A stretch of 64,000 nucleotides of DNA from UM-FILTER-33-9 sp964530235 (GTDB taxonomy: Bacteria; Patescibacteriota; Microgenomatia; UBA1406; GWC2-37-13): the NCBI GenBank assembly GCA_964530235.1, contig CAZGYB010000001.1, positions 1 through 64,000 on the forward strand. Direction: 5' to 3'. Each line of letters begins with the position of its first letter. Within the stretch, counting starts at the first letter, position 1. The notes beneath the pieces were generated by a model. That model ran no database searches. It was not told the origin of the DNA and saw nothing but the letters and a program-made list of their open reading frames with translations. Both the position numbers and the translations under genes were made by a program. Positions 1-9,534 of this stretch are shown here, one piece after another.

Positions 1-1
1 T

Positions 2-3000
2 GAAGCACCAACCGCAGTAGAAGAACCAACAGCTTCGGTTACCGAAGAGGCTCCGATAGTAGTTAAACCACCCATAAGACCAAAAAAAAGTAAAGTCTGG
101 AAACAACCGCCACAAACTGATGTCGCATATACATTAGAAGGTAATGAAGGTTATTACTTTCCAGCAGGTACAGCACATAGACAGCAAGAAAAAACTGTTG
201 GAATTATGCCGATAAAAACCTTAGAGGGTCAACCAACTGATGAATTTAGATTCCAACTCCCAAGAAAAGGGCATGTCCCACATATTGTAACAATTGATGT
301 AAGTCGACTCGCTCGCGATATTGAAACAGGTCAAATTGCAGATATTTGCCCTAAAGGAGTATCTCAAGAAGATTGGAATCGAGTTCGAGCGGTTTTAAAC
401 AGAATTCAGCCGGAAAGTAGACTAGGAGTAAAACAAAAAGACAAACTCGGTTTAGCAAGCAGACTGCCACCAAAAACTGTCCCAACACAAGAATCACAGC
501 CTGATACAACTGTTCAAACTGTTGCAGCCCCAATTCCCCGCTATCAAGAAATACCTCAGCCCAAAGTAGCTGAAACAGTAATTCCTGCTCAACCCAAACC
601 TCAAGTTGCAGTCGTACATGAAGCACCAACAGCTAATACTGATCAAGTACCATTACCTGAAGAACTTGCGAAAAGAAAAGCAGAAGATGAAGCAGTTCTT
701 GCACGTTTTCAAGCTGCCATACAACAGGCAGAAGCTGTACTTAATCAAACTGGTGGACCGGTTCAACCAAGTGAGATATCACCTCAACCACAATGGGTTA
801 CTGATGCAATGGCAGAAATTGACTCCCGAGTTCAAAACGGAGAAGATAGAGATACAGTTCTTCGAGAGGTAATGACTCGCCGCGTACAAAAAATGCCAGT
901 ACCAGAAGCTGTTAGACCGTCCCAAGGATCCTCTGGAGATGAAGTTGCAGCTCAAGTTGCAGCAGATGCAAGAAAAGATGTTTTGGAAAGATTAAAAGCA
1001 GCTCAAACAGAACAAGGAGTAACCGCGGATTTAGGCGGATCTTTAGCTGATGCACTTCAAACCAAAGGAAGTAACGTAATGGTCAATGAACAAGGAGAAG
1101 TTGTCCGTCGAGAACCCTCTTCATCAGTTGAAGGTTCAGTGGAAGCATCTACCCAACCAGAAACGGAAGCATCTGCTGAAGTTCCATCAGAGTCCCCTGA
1201 GGCAACCGAACTTCCAACTGAGTCTGCTTCAGAACCCTCTCCAACAGAAGCTTCCACTGATGAAGCACCTGCAACAGAACAACCAACAGAAGCTCCAGTA
1301 ACGGTTGAAGTTCCAGTCACTGAACAACCAACAGAAGCTCCCACAGAGACAGTTACCCAACCGGAAACACCTACTGAAGCACCAACCGCAGCAGAAGAAC
1401 CAACAGAACCACCTCCAGCAGAACCAACAGGTCCACCCCCTGAAACAGTTGCAGAAGCAATAGTTGCATCTCCTGCATCGGCAGATGAAACAGCGACGGT
1501 AGCAGTAGTTCCTCCAATAGGAGAACCTTCAGTTGAAACGGCAACAGGCGCAGCTGAAGCAAGGATAAATGCACCAGAAACCTCTTATCCACATCAAGAA
1601 CTATTAAATGAATGGAGAGAGGCGCTAACACGTTTACAAACGATTGAAATACAATTAATTCAGGAAGTTTTGGCTCATGGAGACAGTGAGCAATTTGCAG
1701 AGCTCGTTGACAGGCAGAAAGAACTGCAAGCAGCATTACAGGAAAAACGATTTTCCCTTATACAAGCTGATACTAATTGTAATTTACAAACAGAACGTAT
1801 CGATACTCCACAAGCACGCAGACAGCTTCTTCTCAACGCACAAATACCAGAAAATACGCTCCTTGCCTTATTGCTCCACACTGATGATCGATACCAAGTG
1901 GTGTACAACGAATTTGATCTCAGATCAAGAAATTACAATCGTGATGAAAACCGAACACAAATTCCCCATCTCAAATCTGAATTAGAGAGACTGAGAACAA
2001 TTCTGAGTGTATCTCATTCTTATCTAAACTCAACTGATTCTGTTAATAACTTCATACACAAGCTCAAGCTTGAAACGGAACGATCTAGAGATTTAAAATC
2101 AAACATTGCAAATCCCTGGGATAATACAGAAAAAAAATCAAGAATACCAAAAATTGATTTGCAGCCAAAACCTATACCGGCAGGATCTATTGATGCTATG
2201 GCAAAAAGCGTTGTTTCTCAGGCTGTAGCATATGCCGAACAGATAGCATCAACACCTGGATTTGAGCCACGCCCCCACATTAACGCTCTTCTTGAAGTTG
2301 CGTCAACCAAATACAATCTCCTGTATGAAAATCCTAAAGCAATGATCGCACAGGCTGAACAAATCGCAACTGATCAGTTTGCAGAACAACCGGTTGCACA
2401 AGCTTATGCTTATAAAGACATCGCTCTTGCTTATGCACAAACCGGTAGTCCAGAATTGGCAGTACAACTTGCCGGCAAAATACACAATGCTAATCTGCAA
2501 CTTGAAACATATTCTGCTCTCGCCCGCGAATTTCAGACTCAGCAGAATGACGCATTATCTGTTCAAACCGCACAAGAAGCACGCCGGGTATTTGATGAAA
2601 TCCTTCATAACAACCCTGCAACAAACCCCGACACTGCCGTAATGACTGCTTACGGTCAAATAATCGATACATACCTTTCGGTGTATACATCAACGTATCT
2701 CACCGAAGCTCAACAGCTCCTTACCGAAATGGAGGCTTATCAGGAATCGCTTGTCCAACTTGCAAGTGGAACAGCTCGAGAACAAAGGGTAGTTGACGGC
2801 AAAGCAGACATTACACAAGCAAAACTACATATAGCTTGTGCGCTTGCCTCATCGAATGTTACCGGTGCATGGTTTCGTTCCCAAGAGCTGAGTCAAGACC
2901 TCACTCCTGAGCAAAGTACAGAAATTTTTACTACATATCAGATCGCGCAAATAGCTCACCCGCAGTTTCAGGGAGAAGGCGGATATGTGCGCTTTGAAAA

Positions 3001-3772
3001 AGTCTTTTCCGACCATATCGCTCAAGTTTCAAGACAAAGCCCTGAAATTACGGCGCAATGTGTTGTAAAGGCATGTGAGATCGCTCTTGATAAAGGTAAA
3101 AAAGACGCAGCATTACATATTATTCATTCACAATATCATGTTCGTGATTATCAGCATCAAGATGAGGGGAAAACCCTTTCTTTTGACCCAACCTCACTCT
3201 CTCACCCAGATGATATTCTCCGCGCTGTTTCGGTAATGCAACGCTTGGAGTTTTCACCTCAACAAACTCAACCATTGGTTGAAGTATTGATGAATCAGGC
3301 TCTCACCGATGCACAACTGGAAACACTTGCCGTACTTCATGAGGTCGCTTATGGAACAAATACTGCATCAAATCTTACTGAACCAGTTTCGGTTAACGAT
3401 AAATATAGAAACTTGCGAAACAACAGAAATAAATTAAAGGCTTTATGGCTTAGAAGAAGACTGGCCTCATCTAAAAAAGAAGAAGTCACCGGTGCATACA
3501 GGAGCCGTGAGGCAATCTATTTTGGCACAAGCATACCAAAACCACAACCTGATGAGAAAGACTATGACCTTTATTATTACTGTGAATTTATGAATGAATC
3601 AACTGCTCAAGAGATGGCAAACGTCGCAACAAACTCTCTCCAACCCGACACGTATTATATGACTATAAATCCGCTTGCACAAACCCGTAGATATTTAAGT
3701 TTAGCTCGTCGATTTAATGTATTATCAGTGCCAAAAACGGAAATGAAAGAAAGAGATATTTATAGAAATTGA
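2..3772 (+). CDS. P/T/E-rich helical-repeat protein, 5' truncated
   Basis: The reading frame is open from base 2, so the gene begins outside the window; about 1256 codons are visible. Bases 1100-1500 encode a Pro/Thr/Glu-rich low-complexity linker with repeated EAPTE-like units, and the first visible codons (EAPTAVEEPT) resemble one of those units. From about base 1590 the protein becomes helical, with coiled-coil-like stretches. Bases 2200-2600 hold TPR-like helix pairs (AQAYAYKDIALAYAQTGSP). No membrane segment or catalytic motif is visible in this part. It converges on the PP2C gene with only 13 bp between them. A scaffold role near the phosphatase is conceivable from position alone; the function is unknown. 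Confidence 0.85.
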   Translation, partial: EAPTAVEEPTASVTEEAPIVVKPPIRPKKSKVWKQPPQTDVAYTLEGNEGYYFPAGTAHRQQEKTVGIMPIKTLEGQPTDEFRFQLPRKGHVPHIVTIDVSRLARDIETGQIADICPKGVSQEDWNRVRAVLNRIQPESRLGVKQKDKLGLASRLPPKTVPTQESQPDTTVQTVAAPIPRYQEIPQPKVAETVIPAQPKPQVAVVHEAPTANTDQVPLPEELAKRKAEDEAVLARFQAAIQQAEAVLNQTGGPVQPSEISPQPQWVTDAMAEIDSRVQNGEDRDTVLREVMTRRVQKMPVPEAVRPSQGSSGDEVAAQVAADARKDVLERLKAAQTEQGVTADLGGSLADALQTKGSNVMVNEQGEVVRREPSSSVEGSVEASTQPETEASAEVPSESPEATELPTESASEPSPTEASTDEAPATEQPTEAPVTVEVPVTEQPTEAPTETVTQPETPTEAPTAAEEPTEPPPAEPTGPPPETVAEAIVASPASADETATVAVVPPIGEPSVETATGAAEARINAPETSYPHQELLNEWREALTRLQTIEIQLIQEVLAHGDSEQFAELVDRQKELQAALQEKRFSLIQADTNCNLQTERIDTPQARRQLLLNAQIPENTLLALLLHTDDRYQVVYNEFDLRSRNYNRDENRTQIPHLKSELERLRTILSVSHSYLNSTDSVNNFIHKLKLETERSRDLKSNIANPWDNTEKKSRIPKIDLQPKPIPAGSIDAMAKSVVSQAVAYAEQIASTPGFEPRPHINALLEVASTKYNLLYENPKAMIAQAEQIATDQFAEQPVAQAYAYKDIALAYAQTGSPELAVQLAGKIHNANLQLETYSALAREFQTQQNDALSVQTAQEARRVFDEILHNNPATNPDTAVMTAYGQIIDTYLSVYTSTYLTEAQQLLTEMEAYQESLVQLASGTAREQRVVDGKADITQAKLHIACALASSNVTGAWFRSQELSQDLTPEQSTEIFTTYQIAQIAHPQFQGEGGYVRFEKVFSDHIAQVSRQSPEITAQCVVKACEIALDKGKKDAALHIIHSQYHVRDYQHQDEGKTLSFDPTSLSHPDDILRAVSVMQRLEFSPQQTQPLVEVLMNQALTDAQLETLAVLHEVAYGTNTASNLTEPVSVNDKYRNLRNNRNKLKALWLRRRLASSKKEEVTGAYRSREAIYFGTSIPKPQPDEKDYDLYYYCEFMNESTAQEMANVATNSLQPDTYYMTINPLAQTRRYLSLARRFNVLSVPKTEMKERDIYRN

Positions 3773-3785
3773 TACGCATTACCGT

Positions 3786-5957
3786 TTACCCCCCCTGTTT
3801 TTTCTTTGACCCCATGTAACCCATCAAAACAAGAGCTGCGAGAAGTGAAAAACCAGCGCGCTGACCCACTTTCAACCGATCATCCCATTTCAAACCTGAA
3901 CGCTCTTTTTTCATGGTTACCTCATCACGAAGGTTTTCAGCCTGTTTTTGAGTAAGCAAGCCAAGATCAACGATACTTTGCAGACTATTTGGATTCTCTG
4001 CTGCCAGAATTAAACTATCTTCAAGCACACCAAGCGGATCGGAAGTTGCACGTGCTTTTTCCTCATCGGTAAGAGGAAGTGGATTCACTGCTTCACTAAC
4101 GTTCAGGGAAACCTGAACCACTAAATCGTTTTTCAAATCTGGATTTGCATCTGCAATTTCTTTCCGTTTTCCCTCGTTTTCCTGAATTTTTTTGGCAAGT
4201 TCGGTATTCTGCTTTTCAAGCTCTTCTATCACTTTTTGATCACCAGAAGCTTTTTTGAGCGCATCTATTTCCTGAAGGTTCTCCGCCACAGTTCTTCGCC
4301 ACAAATGTCTTTGCAGATCATACCCGAATGCCTGCTCCTGCGGAGTCGAGTTTTCCGGACCGATCAGTCGAATTAAGCTTGCATCTATCATACCTGCATG
4401 ATGATTCCGGCGGGCTTCGAGTTTTTTTTCAAGAGTTTGGATCCGTGTGAGTTGTTTTCGTTCACTCTCTGTTGGGTCACTCCCTCTTTGTTTTATACGA
4501 GCTATAAGTTCCTGCCGTTCTTTTTGTAGCAGGCTTTGAGCTGCGCCGTCACCAACGATATGCGAAAGGGCAGCGTCTAATACCTGCAAACTCTGTTGAA
4601 GATCAGGGTCCAACCGCGCTGCTTCTGCAGCGTTATGAGCGTCTTCAACAACTTTGGCAATTTCTAAAGCGGTAACCGAAGTTTTCGGTTGAGACTCCAC
4701 TGCTGTTAGCGCTGGAGTTGCCTCACGTGGAAGGTCCTTATCATCTTTGCTTCGTGAAAGTACCACAGCTGAAGTATTGTCATGACTCTGCTGGCCAACT
4801 CGGGTTTCGGTAAGTTTATCTGCAACTTGTTCTGTGGTTGTGTCTTTTCCAATTCCCGCCATATTCACCTCCTGAAATACCATTCCAAATGCCTCCTGAG
4901 CTGCCATTTTTCTCGCCTGCGGGCCCGGATAGACTTTCATTAATTCTGCAACTTTTGCATCAAAGTGCTTGTCTGCCCGTTTCATAATCTGTTGAACAAC
5001 CGGATCCTGTGTGTCAATCCCTTCCCATACCCCGTCACAAACAAGCATTAATCTGCCCCCGGGGGGAATCAGATAACGACCGCTTTGAATCTGACTATCT
5101 TCAAGGTTTGCATTACCGATATGGTTTTGGATTAAATTCTTGTTGGGGTGGGTATATACCTCAGAGGGTCTGATTGCCTCTGCAGTCGTAAGTAGCGCCT
5201 GTACCAGACTCTGGTCTTCACTGATGAGACGTACATTTCCTTCCCTTGTTTTTCCATTCGTATCAACACGCGGTGCATCCTGTCGATAAATACGCGAATC
5301 GCCTACCGAAGCCACAATCGCAGCTCCCTGCGTATCGGTCAATGCTGCTACGATTGTAGTACCGCTATCAAGATTGTGAGCTTTGTTATAGCTTACCAAA
5401 ACTTCATTTGCACGCCTTACGGCGTTACGCATAACTTGTTCATTAACCGGTTTTTTTTGCGCTTCGAGTGCGCTTACCTGTGCGACAACCTCTTTCACTA
5501 CCATATATGTTGCAATACTACTTGCTACCTCTCCGGTACCCTGCCCACCCATTCCATCTGCAACAATGTCCAATCCGCTGATCACACCACGACTAATAAG
5601 TTCCTGAACTTGTTGGTGCGTATTTTCAATATCTGCAGATGTTACTGACAGTGTTTCTTTTGTTTTTCCACCCTGTCGTTCAACCTGAAGTCCGTTCAAA
5701 CGCTGAGCAAGTGATTCCCGTTTTTGTGTTTCATCCGGCTTGCGGTCAACTTGTGAAATCTTTCCCTTCGTATCCATCACCGAACGACGGCCGCCATCAA
5801 TTTCCCCTAAGTGATACCCCTTTGATCCGGAATATAATGAGTCTTCATCAGGCTTATCTGATCTCCCTCCTCTGTTGGATGCACCAGCTGACTCAATTTT
5901 TGCTGCCGGCACTGGTGCTTTTTCAACTGGTGTTGGTCCACCTGTGGATTCACTCAT
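3786..5957 (-). CDS. PP2C-family Ser/Thr protein phosphatase, tail-anchored
   Basis: 723 aa. The PP2C metal-binding and core motifs are all present: DEDS near 37-40, DGMGG at 134-138, GDSR at 219-222, CDG at 307-309 and DNTS at 393-396. This supports a Mn/Mg-dependent phosphatase that removes phosphate from Ser/Thr proteins. The phosphatase domain spans about 30-400. It is followed by a roughly 300-residue helical, coiled-coil-rich extension and a single hydrophobic segment at about 701-716, then SKKKQGG. That arrangement implies a C-terminal membrane anchor with the catalytic domain in the cytoplasm. It starts 2 nt after the small gene at 5960-6379, so the two are probably co-transcribed. 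No kinase gene is seen in the window. Confidence 0.93.
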   Translation of the reverse strand: MSESTGGPTPVEKAPVPAAKIESAGASNRGGRSDKPDEDSLYSGSKGYHLGEIDGGRRSVMDTKGKISQVDRKPDETQKRESLAQRLNGLQVERQGGKTKETLSVTSADIENTHQQVQELISRGVISGLDIVADGMGGQGTGEVASSIATYMVVKEVVAQVSALEAQKKPVNEQVMRNAVRRANEVLVSYNKAHNLDSGTTIVAALTDTQGAAIVASVGDSRIYRQDAPRVDTNGKTREGNVRLISEDQSLVQALLTTAEAIRPSEVYTHPNKNLIQNHIGNANLEDSQIQSGRYLIPPGGRLMLVCDGVWEGIDTQDPVVQQIMKRADKHFDAKVAELMKVYPGPQARKMAAQEAFGMVFQEVNMAGIGKDTTTEQVADKLTETRVGQQSHDNTSAVVLSRSKDDKDLPREATPALTAVESQPKTSVTALEIAKVVEDAHNAAEAARLDPDLQQSLQVLDAALSHIVGDGAAQSLLQKERQELIARIKQRGSDPTESERKQLTRIQTLEKKLEARRNHHAGMIDASLIRLIGPENSTPQEQAFGYDLQRHLWRRTVAENLQEIDALKKASGDQKVIEELEKQNTELAKKIQENEGKRKEIADANPDLKNDLVVQVSLNVSEAVNPLPLTDEEKARATSDPLGVLEDSLILAAENPNSLQSIVDLGLLTQKQAENLRDEVTMKKERSGLKWDDRLKVGQRAGFSLLAALVLMGYMGSKKKQGG

Positions 5958-5959
5958 AC

Positions 5960-6379
5960 CTAATTCACCATTTTAAATTCTAAGACTTTTTTGACAAGTT
6001 CGTGAGCTTCGGTATACTTCCCCTGCTTGATCAGGTTTGAAACCCCTGCAATCGCTTTCTGCGAGTATTTTTCCTCATACTCCTTCATAATCCGGAATAC
6101 TACCGGACACAGTTCTGAGTACTGGTCATCAATTTTCACTGCGTTTTGATAGAGTTCCTGCAGGCTCATACCCGGATGTATGAGGGTTAACGTCAGCCGG
6201 GCGATCTCCTGAATCCGCTCTTTCGGTGTCTGGCCCTTTTCTGCAAGGTCCTTTATTATTCGCAACACTTCGACTTCGATGTACTTGCGAAATTCCTCAG
6301 CTGTGTTTGGTATCGCAGTACTGCTGTTTTGATCTTTTTGAGCGGGCTCCTGCACGCGTGGAGAAGTTTTTGGATTCAT
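5960..6379 (-). CDS. small helical protein upstream of PP2C
   Basis: 139 aa, family not recognised. The first 25 residues are polar and Pro/Ser/Thr-rich; the rest looks fully helical (YIEVEVLRIIKDLAEKGQ, then two charged helices near the C-terminus). There is no signal peptide or membrane segment. Its stop lies 2 nt before the start of the PP2C gene, which suggests one transcript and possibly a regulator or substrate of the phosphatase. It is divergent from the zinc-ribbon gene across an 86-bp gap. The function is unknown. Confidence 0.8.
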   Translation of the reverse strand: MNPKTSPRVQEPAQKDQNSSTAIPNTAEEFRKYIEVEVLRIIKDLAEKGQTPKERIQEIARLTLTLIHPGMSLQELYQNAVKIDDQYSELCPVVFRIMKEYEEKYSQKAIAGVSNLIKQGKYTEAHELVKKVLEFKMVN

Positions 6380-6433
6380 TGAACAATACTATCACATTTC
6401 CTCTGACAGTTGCAACATCGCCCTTGTATTTTC

Positions 6434-6460
6434 TTGCAGCCGATATATACTTGTAATAAT
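6434..6460 (+). promoter_or_regulatory. promoter of the zinc-ribbon gene, probably leaderless
   Basis: TTGCAG at 6434-6439 and TAATAAT at 6454-6460 lie just upstream of the ATG at 6466, with no Shine-Dalgarno-like sequence between. Spacing is short (14-15 bp), so confidence is moderate. Confidence 0.45.
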
Positions 6461-6465
6461 ACTTT

Positions 6466-7212
6466 ATGAAATGCCCAAACTGTTCGCAGGAAATGCAGGT
6501 GCAAAACATTGACAACGAAATTGTCCTCCACTGTTCAACCTGCGGTTCAAGTTTTTTCGAAAAAGGGTCGCTTGACCGGATTTCAACAGTTTCAGCGCGC
6601 AAACTTGCAGAAGATTCGCAGGGGAATTATGTACTTGGCCAGAAAAAAACCTGTCCGAAAGACGGTTCTCCGCTCACCGCACCAGCTGAGGACGTGAGCA
6701 GCAACAAAGCGTTGCTTTTAACCTGCGCAGTCTGCAACGGAGTTTTTATTTACCCCGACGATCTGCTGAAATTTAAAGATGTGCTCCCCGGTAAGCCAAA
6801 GTTTTCACCCGTTACCCATCTTCTTCCTGCGCCCAAAACGCTTTTCCTTCTGTCCACTTTTGCGGTGCTCTCTCTTGCAGTGCTTTTAAATGTAAATTCT
6901 ATTAACAAAAACCTCTCCCGTTCTTCCCAGGCCACCGATATTATTTCATCAGTCACCGCAAGTTCCGACAGTCAGCGCCGGTATGTCTTCCTCTACTTCA
7001 AAACAAACACTCCCTATGCTTCGTCCGTTGAATTCACCGATACAAACACCGGAGAAAAAACAGTCGAAAAGGTTTCTCTAGAGCCTAAAACGACCCACCA
7101 ACTGACAACAACCCGACTTGATCTCTCACACAGAATTTTGTACCGCATTATCCTTTCCGAACCGGGAAGAGGAAATATAATCGGAGAAGAAAAAACTTTG
7201 ATCATCAAATAA
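6466..7212 (+). CDS. membrane-anchored double zinc-ribbon protein
   Basis: 248 aa. The N-terminus has a zinc ribbon with Cys3, Cys6, Cys23 and Cys26. A second ribbon-like unit follows (CPKDG near 63 and CAVCNGVF near 85-92), resembling paired zf-TFIIB-type ribbons. A transmembrane helix at about 124-143 (LFLLSTFAVLSLAVLL) then leads to a Ser/Thr-rich beta-type domain predicted outside the cell. This suggests a membrane protein with cytoplasmic zinc ribbons and an external sensor or binding domain. Partner and function are unknown. The ATG is placed by the -10 element directly upstream and by the CPNC motif beginning at residue 3. Confidence 0.85.
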   Translation: MKCPNCSQEMQVQNIDNEIVLHCSTCGSSFFEKGSLDRISTVSARKLAEDSQGNYVLGQKKTCPKDGSPLTAPAEDVSSNKALLLTCAVCNGVFIYPDDLLKFKDVLPGKPKFSPVTHLLPAPKTLFLLSTFAVLSLAVLLNVNSINKNLSRSSQATDIISSVTASSDSQRRYVFLYFKTNTPYASSVEFTDTNTGEKTVEKVSLEPKTTHQLTTTRLDLSHRILYRIILSEPGRGNIIGEEKTLIIK

Positions 7213-7388
7213 ATCTTCGTATTTTCATTTTTTAATTAAAACTTCTGAAATAAGATATTGAATAAGCCTCATTATAACTTCACACAAAAATTTATTACTT
7301 AACCTATACCGTGCTCGTCCATATCTTTGTTTTAGACAACTCCTGGTTAAGCGCGAAAGAAAGGTTTCAACATTCTCAGTTTCCAAAG

Positions 7389-8096
7389 TTAACTTACTGT
7401 GGAAGGCGGAATAAGCGCAATAAGTGATTCCGTCCAAAAAGCTGGATTAGGTCCTTGAAAATCCGTTAATCCAAATCGAGATGAATCAAGAAATGAAGTT
7501 GTTGTTTCTGTAGCAAAGCGCGGTGTTATTGTTAAAATATTTCCACTGAACGTCAATTTAGTTTTTTCATCAGGGACTAACGCATAAGCATGCCATCTCT
7601 CCGGTCTTAACGCAAAAATTGGTAATTGAAGTATTCCGGCTGCAGTCAAATCAGCTGGATCCCCACCACAATACCATGGTTTAACATTCAGGGTTTTAAA
7701 AAAACCAAAATAACTCCTAGGGTCATGAAAGTCCCCTTTTTGCATTGCATCTTTTTTCAAGTCTTCATATGGATAACGAATGCCAAACTTTTGTAGAATA
7801 TGGGCAAACATAATGGGAACACAATCAGTGCCTGTCTGTTGTGGCAATCCGCTGTAAGTCCCACGAATAGGTTGGAAAGCAATAGGATTCTCGTGATACC
7901 TTTCAGTTGATAAAAATACATCGCCTTGATTATTCCCCCATCCCTTCTTAGCCTTATATAATGCTTCTAATAGTCCTCTATTTGTAGGGTATAAATAAGG
8001 TAATAAATTAGGCGTTTTATCAGCATATGCGTATAACTCATCTGGAAAGGGTTTGACCTGACTAAGTTGTTCACCCAAATCAATTAAATCATTCAT
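7389..8096 (-). CDS. C39/papain-like cysteine peptidase-like protein
   Basis: 235 aa. The layout suggests a C39-like papain fold: a QQTGTDCVPIMFAHILQKFG block where Gln and Cys would form the oxyanion hole and nucleophile, a middle part (FFKTLNVKPWYCGGDPADL), then an active-site-type His in ERWHAYALVPDE. There is no signal peptide, so it is probably cytoplasmic. It is not adjacent to an ABC exporter, so a leader-peptidase role is not supported. The fold assignment is inferred from motif order. It stands alone: 176 bp on the 3' side (7213-7388) and 103 bp on the 5' side show no gene. Confidence 0.7.
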   Translation of the reverse strand: MNDLIDLGEQLSQVKPFPDELYAYADKTPNLLPYLYPTNRGLLEALYKAKKGWGNNQGDVFLSTERYHENPIAFQPIRGTYSGLPQQTGTDCVPIMFAHILQKFGIRYPYEDLKKDAMQKGDFHDPRSYFGFFKTLNVKPWYCGGDPADLTAAGILQLPIFALRPERWHAYALVPDEKTKLTFSGNILTITPRFATETTTSFLDSSRFGLTDFQGPNPAFWTESLIALIPPSTVS

Positions 8097-8199
8097 GTTA
8101 AGTACTCAAATAAAATATATACTATAAGCTGTATTCCAAAAAATCAACCCCAAATATTTCCAAAAATATATTTATAATAAAATTAAAAGAATGGAGGCT

Positions 8200-9084
8200 T
8201 TACTTATTTTTTTTTAACCTGCTTAATATACTCATCATCCTGCTCTCAACACCCCGCAGTTCAAGAGATGCATCCAGCGGATCAACAATATTGACATTAA
8301 GACCGGTCCCCAGTTCAAACCCAGCACGATGGACAAACCGAGGAATAATGCGAAGATACCAATTGTGACGGGGATAAATGTAATAATTATACCCAAACGG
8401 CATAGTACTTATCTGGTGGTGATCAAAAATCTTACGCAGTTGCTTGAGGGTTTTATGCAAAATTCCCGCAAAGTCATCAAGTTGAGTATCATCAAGATCG
8501 CCAAATTTCCCTCCGTCCTTTTTTGGCGCAATCCACACCTCATACGGCCACTGGGAAAAATCCGGGCAGTAGGTATTGAAGTAGGTATTTTCCTCAACCA
8601 CATTGTTTAACGGTTCTTTTGTCAGAGCATCTAGATTAATCTGTTCAGGAATAACTACCAGCTGTGAATGAGGATGTTTTATTGATGCTCCCGCATGCTC
8701 ACCGTGATTTGCAAAAATGAGCACCTGGCCGTGATTGCGGTAAAAATTAAACCGTTCACGATATGCACGAAGCACAGCCTTTGTCTGGCTGAGGGGAAGT
8801 TCCTCCAAATCATGATCGCAATCCGGCGAGTGAATGATTACCTCATGGTAGTCGGTAATAGGATATTTGTTCGGAATGACGCGAACCTCCCAGCCCGACT
8901 TACCTGGGTCGCCCTTACCAATCCGGAATACTTCATTCAGGGCATCTACCTCATTTCCAGGACAAAAAGGACAGCGTTTCTTGTTATTTTTCGAATGTTT
9001 TGTGTTATTTTCAGGCCGTACCAATCTGCCGGGCGAAATAATCACCCAGCGGTGCGACACAACATCAGGAACGTATTTAGACAT
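8200..9084 (-). CDS. galT: galactose-1-phosphate uridylyltransferase (GalT)
   Basis: 294 aa. It transfers UMP between UDP-glucose and galactose-1-phosphate (Leloir pathway) and could feed sugar nucleotides to the nearby glycosyltransferases. Zinc-site cysteines are at 38 and 41 (CPFC), with the family block GEHAGASIKHPHSQ where His137 and His139 flank the catalytic position (HPH). The start is set at MSKYVPD (9084). An upstream in-frame extension to 9144 exists, but it is encoded by the repeat array at 9086-9120 (giving RYTLYVTRYTT) and is not family sequence. Other GalT/FHIT-superfamily nucleotidyltransferases are the main alternative. Confidence 0.9.
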   Translation of the reverse strand: MSKYVPDVVSHRWVIISPGRLVRPENNTKHSKNNKKRCPFCPGNEVDALNEVFRIGKGDPGKSGWEVRVIPNKYPITDYHEVIIHSPDCDHDLEELPLSQTKAVLRAYRERFNFYRNHGQVLIFANHGEHAGASIKHPHSQLVVIPEQINLDALTKEPLNNVVEENTYFNTYCPDFSQWPYEVWIAPKKDGGKFGDLDDTQLDDFAGILHKTLKQLRKIFDHHQISTMPFGYNYYIYPRHNWYLRIIPRFVHRAGFELGTGLNVNIVDPLDASLELRGVESRMMSILSRLKKNK

Positions 9085-9085
9085 A

Positions 9086-9120
9086 GTCGTGTAACGCGTA
9101 ACGTATAGCGTGTAACGTAT
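9086..9120. repeat. CGTTACA-type repeat array, left arm
   Basis: Degenerate units reading GTGTAACG/CGTAACG on the plus strand (CGTTACAC on the minus). The array fills the gap between the four-helix-bundle gene stop (9120) and the galT start (9084). It is inverted relative to the arrays at 9507-9523 and inside pth. Confidence 0.8.
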
Positions 9121-9482
9121 TATAATTTTTCTAAAATCCCCCATATCATCCTACCGATACGATCAGCCAATCCGTTTAGTTTTTCAAATTCGTCTTTCGT
9201 AAAAAATTTCCGCTTATATGAAAAAGATAACAAATATCTCGATTCTTTTAAAGATCCATATGATATTTCAAGAAAATTTCGTAGAATATTCTTATGTCTT
9301 CGAGCATAACCTTCAGTATAATTGAGTACGACTGACAGCGCCGCTCTTCGTAGTTGGGAAGTAACTCCGAAAATTTCATTCTGCGGAAAATGAAGAGTGG
9401 CATCGTATATGCAATGGACATAGGTATCCATTAATTTTTGTAGTAGCTTATGAAATTGAGTTTGATTATTTTCGCGGTCCAT
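9120..9482 (-). CDS. four helix bundle protein (23S rRNA IVP / S23 type)
   Basis: 120 aa from the ATG at 9482. It matches the four-helix-bundle family related to proteins encoded in 23S rRNA intervening sequences: FGVTSQLRRAALSVVLNYTE corresponds to the family's SQLRRAA.S...N..EG helix 2, followed by GYARRHK and SYGSLKESRYLLSF. Molecular function is unknown for the family; related bundles such as Avd bind nucleic acid. The longer in-frame start at 9593 overlaps pth and includes array-encoded residues, so it is rejected. Inverted CGTTACA-type arrays lie on both sides (9086-9120 and 9507-9523). Confidence 0.88.
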   Translation of the reverse strand: MDRENNQTQFHKLLQKLMDTYVHCIYDATLHFPQNEIFGVTSQLRRAALSVVLNYTEGYARRHKNILRNFLEISYGSLKESRYLLSFSYKRKFFTKDEFEKLNGLADRIGRMIWGILEKL

Positions 9483-9506
9483 ACGATAATAGTACCATGA
9501 TACGTC

Positions 9507-9523
9507 TCGCGTTACACGTATCG
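9507..9523. repeat. CGTTACA-type repeat, right arm
   Basis: The sequence GCGTTACACG plus flanking CTC/TATCG lies between the divergent four-helix-bundle gene and pth. Orientation is opposite to the array at 9086-9120. Confidence 0.65.
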
Positions 9524-9534
9524 TACTACATGAA

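Noticed and set aside
1057..1736. Minus-strand reading frames within the P/T/E-rich gene
   Set aside because: They are low-complexity shadows of the Pro/Thr/Glu repeat on the other strand.
7213..7388. Small gene between the zinc-ribbon and C39-like genes
   Set aside because: Only a frame overlapping the C39-like gene without homology or start signals was found; the region is AT-rich and appears empty.
9084..9144. N-terminal extension of galT
   Set aside because: The extra residues are encoded by the repeat array and a four-helix-bundle stop; MSKYVPD is the family-like start.
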